Assembly (NCBI GenBank): GCA_937957845.1
Contig: CALGOD010000824.1
Coordinates: forward strand, 1 to 7,116
DNA from: an uncultured Nocardiopsis sp.
Lineage (GTDB): Bacteria > Actinomycetota > Actinomycetes > Streptosporangiales > Streptosporangiaceae
DNA: 7,116 bases
Direction of reading: 5' to 3'
The notes under the pieces: generated by a model
The model's input: only the letters and a program-made list of their open reading frames with translations
Databases searched by the model: none
What the model was told of the DNA's origin: nothing
In this document: positions 4,924 to 7,116 of the stretch, one piece after another
Layout: each line of letters opens with the position of its first letter
Numbering within the stretch: position 1 is the first letter of the stretch
Position numbers and translations under genes: made by a program

Positions 4924-6378
4924 GTGAATGCGACGACCGACGACACCGGAACCCGCGACGCCGTAGACCTCCGGGCACCGGAGGGGATCGGAGGCGGGGT
5001 GGAGGGCCCGGCCTCCAGGCTGACGACGTGGTTCGACGAGCGACTGAACCGTCTGGGTCTGCGCTCCGCACTCGCCCGTGACGGCCTCCTGGCGGTGTCC
5101 GTGGCGCTGTTCTCCTGCGTCATGCTCTGGTCGGCGACGGTCCTCATCGCGAGGGTGGAGGACCTCCTACTCTCTCCGACCACTGTGGCCGTCCTCCTCC
5201 TTCTGACGTTCGCGCAGTCCCGCGCCCTGTGGACACGGCGTGTGAACCCGCTCCTGTGCCTCGTCGTGGTGACCCTCGCCCAGGTCGGCACCATCGTCTT
5301 CCTGCCCCCTCATGTGGCGGCTCAGGGGATCGCCCCGCTCATCGCCGCCTACACCTGCGGCACCTTGCTGCCGCCGCGTCGGTTGGCGTGGGTCCTGGCG
5401 TCCGTCACGCTCCTCCACGTCCTGGCGGAAACCCTGTTGACGGGGGCGCTGTCCGATCCCCTCCTGGATCCGGAGGCCCTGGTCGTTCGGCCCTCGACCT
5501 TCGGCGAGCACCTGATGGTGGTCCTCGGACAGCTCGTCATCACCGCGGCCGTCTATGTGGGCTCCGCGCTCGTGGGGGTCCACACCGCGACCCGGCGCCG
5601 CTTCATCGAACTGACACGTGTGCGCGCCGCCGAGGTGATCCAGCGGCAGAGGGAACGGGCGGAGGGCGCGATCATGGCCGAACGGGCGCGCATGGCACGC
5701 GAACTGCACGACATCGCCGCCCACCACCTGTCCGGCATGGTCGTCCAGGCGGGGGCCGCCGAGCGTCTGGTGGGCCGCGACGACCAGGCCGCCCGCGAGG
5801 CGATGTCCTGGGTCCGCTCCCAGGGCAGGGAGACCCTTCGCAATCTGCGGCTGATCGTGGGGGCCCTGCGCGATCCCGGGGAGGAAGCCGCGTCCTCGGG
5901 CGACGGGCTGTCCCACTCGGGGGCGCCCGTCCCCGGCGCCGCGGCGATCGAGCGCCTGGTGCGGGCCGAACGCGCTCTGGGGTGCTCGGTCGAGCTGGTC
6001 TTGGAGGGAGAAACGTACGAACTGCCGCCGGTCGCCGACGTCACCGTCTACAGAGTGGCGCAGGAGTCGCTCTCCAACGCCCGCGAACACGCGCCGAACG
6101 CGCCCGTGCGTCTGCGGTTGGAGTACCGCGACTCACGGGTCGTCCTTCAGGTCGACAACGGGACCGGAGACGGCGGCAAGGCCGCGAAGGAGAGAACGGA
6201 GGACGCGCCACGGGGCCTCGGCCTGCTCGGTATGAGGGAACGGGCGCATCTCGTGGGCGCCGATCTGGAGGCGGGTCCCACGCTCGGGGGCGGGTGGCGG
6301 GTCCGTCTGGAACTGCCCGTCGACCGGGAGACCTCCTCGTCCTCCGGGACGGTCTCCGACACAGGGGGAACGCAGTGA
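4924..6378 (+). CDS. Two-component sensor histidine kinase, NarL-partner type (HisKA_3)
   Basis: A 484-residue membrane kinase from GTG 4924, with GAGGAAG just upstream; the frame stays open leftward through the terminator and into the hydrolase gene, but that extension is not credible. The N-terminal 50 residues are cytoplasmic and charged. Membrane helices lie near 54-76, 86-98, 108-127, 136-150, 153-174 and 196-219, with almost no extracytoplasmic sensing domain, so it probably senses the membrane itself or a partner protein. A coiled linker leads to the dimerisation domain with phospho-acceptor His262 in RELHDIAAHH. The HATPase region has the N box (ESLSNAREH, Asn385), DNG at 411-413 and GLGLLGMRER at 431-440. 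All catalytic boxes are present. It autophosphorylates and passes phosphate to the regulator, whose start overlaps its stop. The stimulus is unknown. Confidence 0.93.
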   Translation: MNATTDDTGTRDAVDLRAPEGIGGGVEGPASRLTTWFDERLNRLGLRSALARDGLLAVSVALFSCVMLWSATVLIARVEDLLLSPTTVAVLLLLTFAQSRALWTRRVNPLLCLVVVTLAQVGTIVFLPPHVAAQGIAPLIAAYTCGTLLPPRRLAWVLASVTLLHVLAETLLTGALSDPLLDPEALVVRPSTFGEHLMVVLGQLVITAAVYVGSALVGVHTATRRRFIELTRVRAAEVIQRQRERAEGAIMAERARMARELHDIAAHHLSGMVVQAGAAERLVGRDDQAAREAMSWVRSQGRETLRNLRLIVGALRDPGEEAASSGDGLSHSGAPVPGAAAIERLVRAERALGCSVELVLEGETYELPPVADVTVYRVAQESLSNAREHAPNAPVRLRLEYRDSRVVLQVDNGTGDGGKAAKERTEDAPRGLGLLGMRERAHLVGADLEAGPTLGGGWRVRLELPVDRETSSSSGTVSDTGGTQ

Positions 6379-7031
6379 TCAGGGTGCTTCTCGTGGACGA
6401 CCAGTCCGTGGTCAGAGCCGGTTTCCGCGTCATCCTCGACTTGGTGGACGACATCGAGGTGGTCGGAGAGTGCGGCGACGGACCCACGGCGGTCGAACTC
6501 GCCGAACGCCTCCGTCCCGACGTCATCTGCATGGACGTGCGCATGCCCGGCGGAGACGGGCTGACCGCGACCCGGCGGATCCTCTCCCGCGCCGAGGGGG
6601 ACCCGCCCGAGATCCTCATCGTCACCACCTTCGACCTCGACGAGTACGTCTTCGGCGCTCTGGAGGCCGGGGCGAGCGGGTTCATCCTCAAGGACACCGA
6701 TCCCGACGACCTGATCGACGCCGTGCGCCGACTCGCCAAGGGCTACGGGCTGGTGGACCAGGCGGTGACCCGCCGGGTGATGGCCGAGTTCGCCCGGCGC
6801 AGGCCCGCGCGGCCGGCCGGCGGCGAGATCCTCGATCTGCTCACGGCCCGCGAGGCGGAGATCGTGCGCCTGCTCGCCCAGGGGATGTCCAACGCCGAGA
6901 TCGGCGAGGCACTGTTCATCGAGACGAGCACCGTCAAGTCGCACCTGGGCAGGGTGATGACCAAGATCGGGACCCGGGACCGGCTGCAAACGGTGGTGTG
7001 GGCCTACCAGAACGGGGTGGCACGGCCTTGA
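6375..7031 (+). CDS. NarL/FixJ-family response regulator (REC + LuxR-type HTH)
   Basis: A 218-residue DNA-binding regulator from GTG 6375, overlapping the kinase stop as GTGA and preceded by a GGGGGAA ribosome binding site, so it is translated together with the kinase. The receiver domain (1-120) has the acidic pair Asp8-Asp9, phospho-acceptor Asp54 in ICMDVRMPGGDG, Thr84-Thr85 and Lys106 in FILKD. The LuxR-type helix-turn-helix covers about 154-213, beginning LTAREAEIVRLLAQGMSN and including the recognition helix around TSTVKSHLGRVM. Length and layout are standard for the family. Phosphorylation by the adjacent kinase should promote dimerisation and promoter binding. Its targets are not shown by the sequence; the neighbouring serine hydrolase is a reasonable guess only. 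Confidence 0.95.
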   Translation: MIRVLLVDDQSVVRAGFRVILDLVDDIEVVGECGDGPTAVELAERLRPDVICMDVRMPGGDGLTATRRILSRAEGDPPEILIVTTFDLDEYVFGALEAGASGFILKDTDPDDLIDAVRRLAKGYGLVDQAVTRRVMAEFARRRPARPAGGEILDLLTAREAEIVRLLAQGMSNAEIGEALFIETSTVKSHLGRVMTKIGTRDRLQTVVWAYQNGVARP

Positions 7032-7116
7032 CCCCTCTCCTCCGGTGAGTCCGCGGTGCGGCCGATGACCACGAACGAGTGCAGACGGCTGGAAACACCC
7101 TCACGATGACACCGCA

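Noticed and set aside
5229..6374. An upstream extension of the response-regulator frame through the kinase gene.
   Set aside because: The receiver domain begins exactly at GTG 6375 with the standard VIRVLLVDD start; the extension is an out-of-frame reading of the kinase.
7003..7116. A minus-strand frame open from the right edge to a stop near 7003, possibly a convergent gene end.
   Set aside because: Only about 37 codons are visible, the frame would overlap the regulator's end, and nothing in it is recognisable. The 85 bases after the regulator also show no clear terminator.

Overview
The window is very GC-rich, with C or G at most third codon positions and several GTG starts, which points to a high-GC actinomycete. 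The long right-hand part (about 433-7116) resembles a Nocardiopsis/Streptomonospora-like, normally non-motile lineage. That placement is an impression from protein style, not a computed result.

Layout: (1) Positions 1 to about 430 hold a minus-strand fragment of a flagellar basal-body operon: the 3' end of flgC, a complete fliE, and the first 21 codons of fliF, joined by one-base TGATG stop/start overlaps. (2) At about 428-433 the sequence changes abruptly to a plus-strand P1B-type heavy-metal ATPase gene (CopB-like, CPH motif) that appears to lack its own 5' end. The junction is head-to-head: flgC has lost everything upstream of its last ~23 codons, and the ATPase has lost its native start. 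(3) Positions 2491-2809 are a 319-base gap with a 12-base palindrome, a G-rich/C-rich hairpin and two weak small open frames. (4) Positions 2810-4819 encode a class C beta-lactamase-like serine hydrolase with an N-terminal export signal and a four-helix C-terminal membrane domain. (5) Positions 4828-4880 form a long, nearly perfect hairpin, probably the terminator of that gene. (6) Positions 4924-7031 encode a NarL-type two-component system, a membrane histidine kinase and a LuxR-HTH response regulator overlapping by four bases. (7) Positions 7032-7116 show no recognisable gene.

Function: the ATPase would export copper or silver. The serine hydrolase probably acts outside the membrane on peptidoglycan, a peptide or an ester. 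The two-component pair is a complete sensor/regulator unit and could control the neighbouring hydrolase, but only co-direction and proximity support that. All genes right of the junction read in the same direction. I see no CRISPR array, tRNA, rRNA, intact insertion sequence or convincing new defence system. The most noteworthy item is the flagellar/ATPase junction, which is either a real rearrangement or an assembly chimera.
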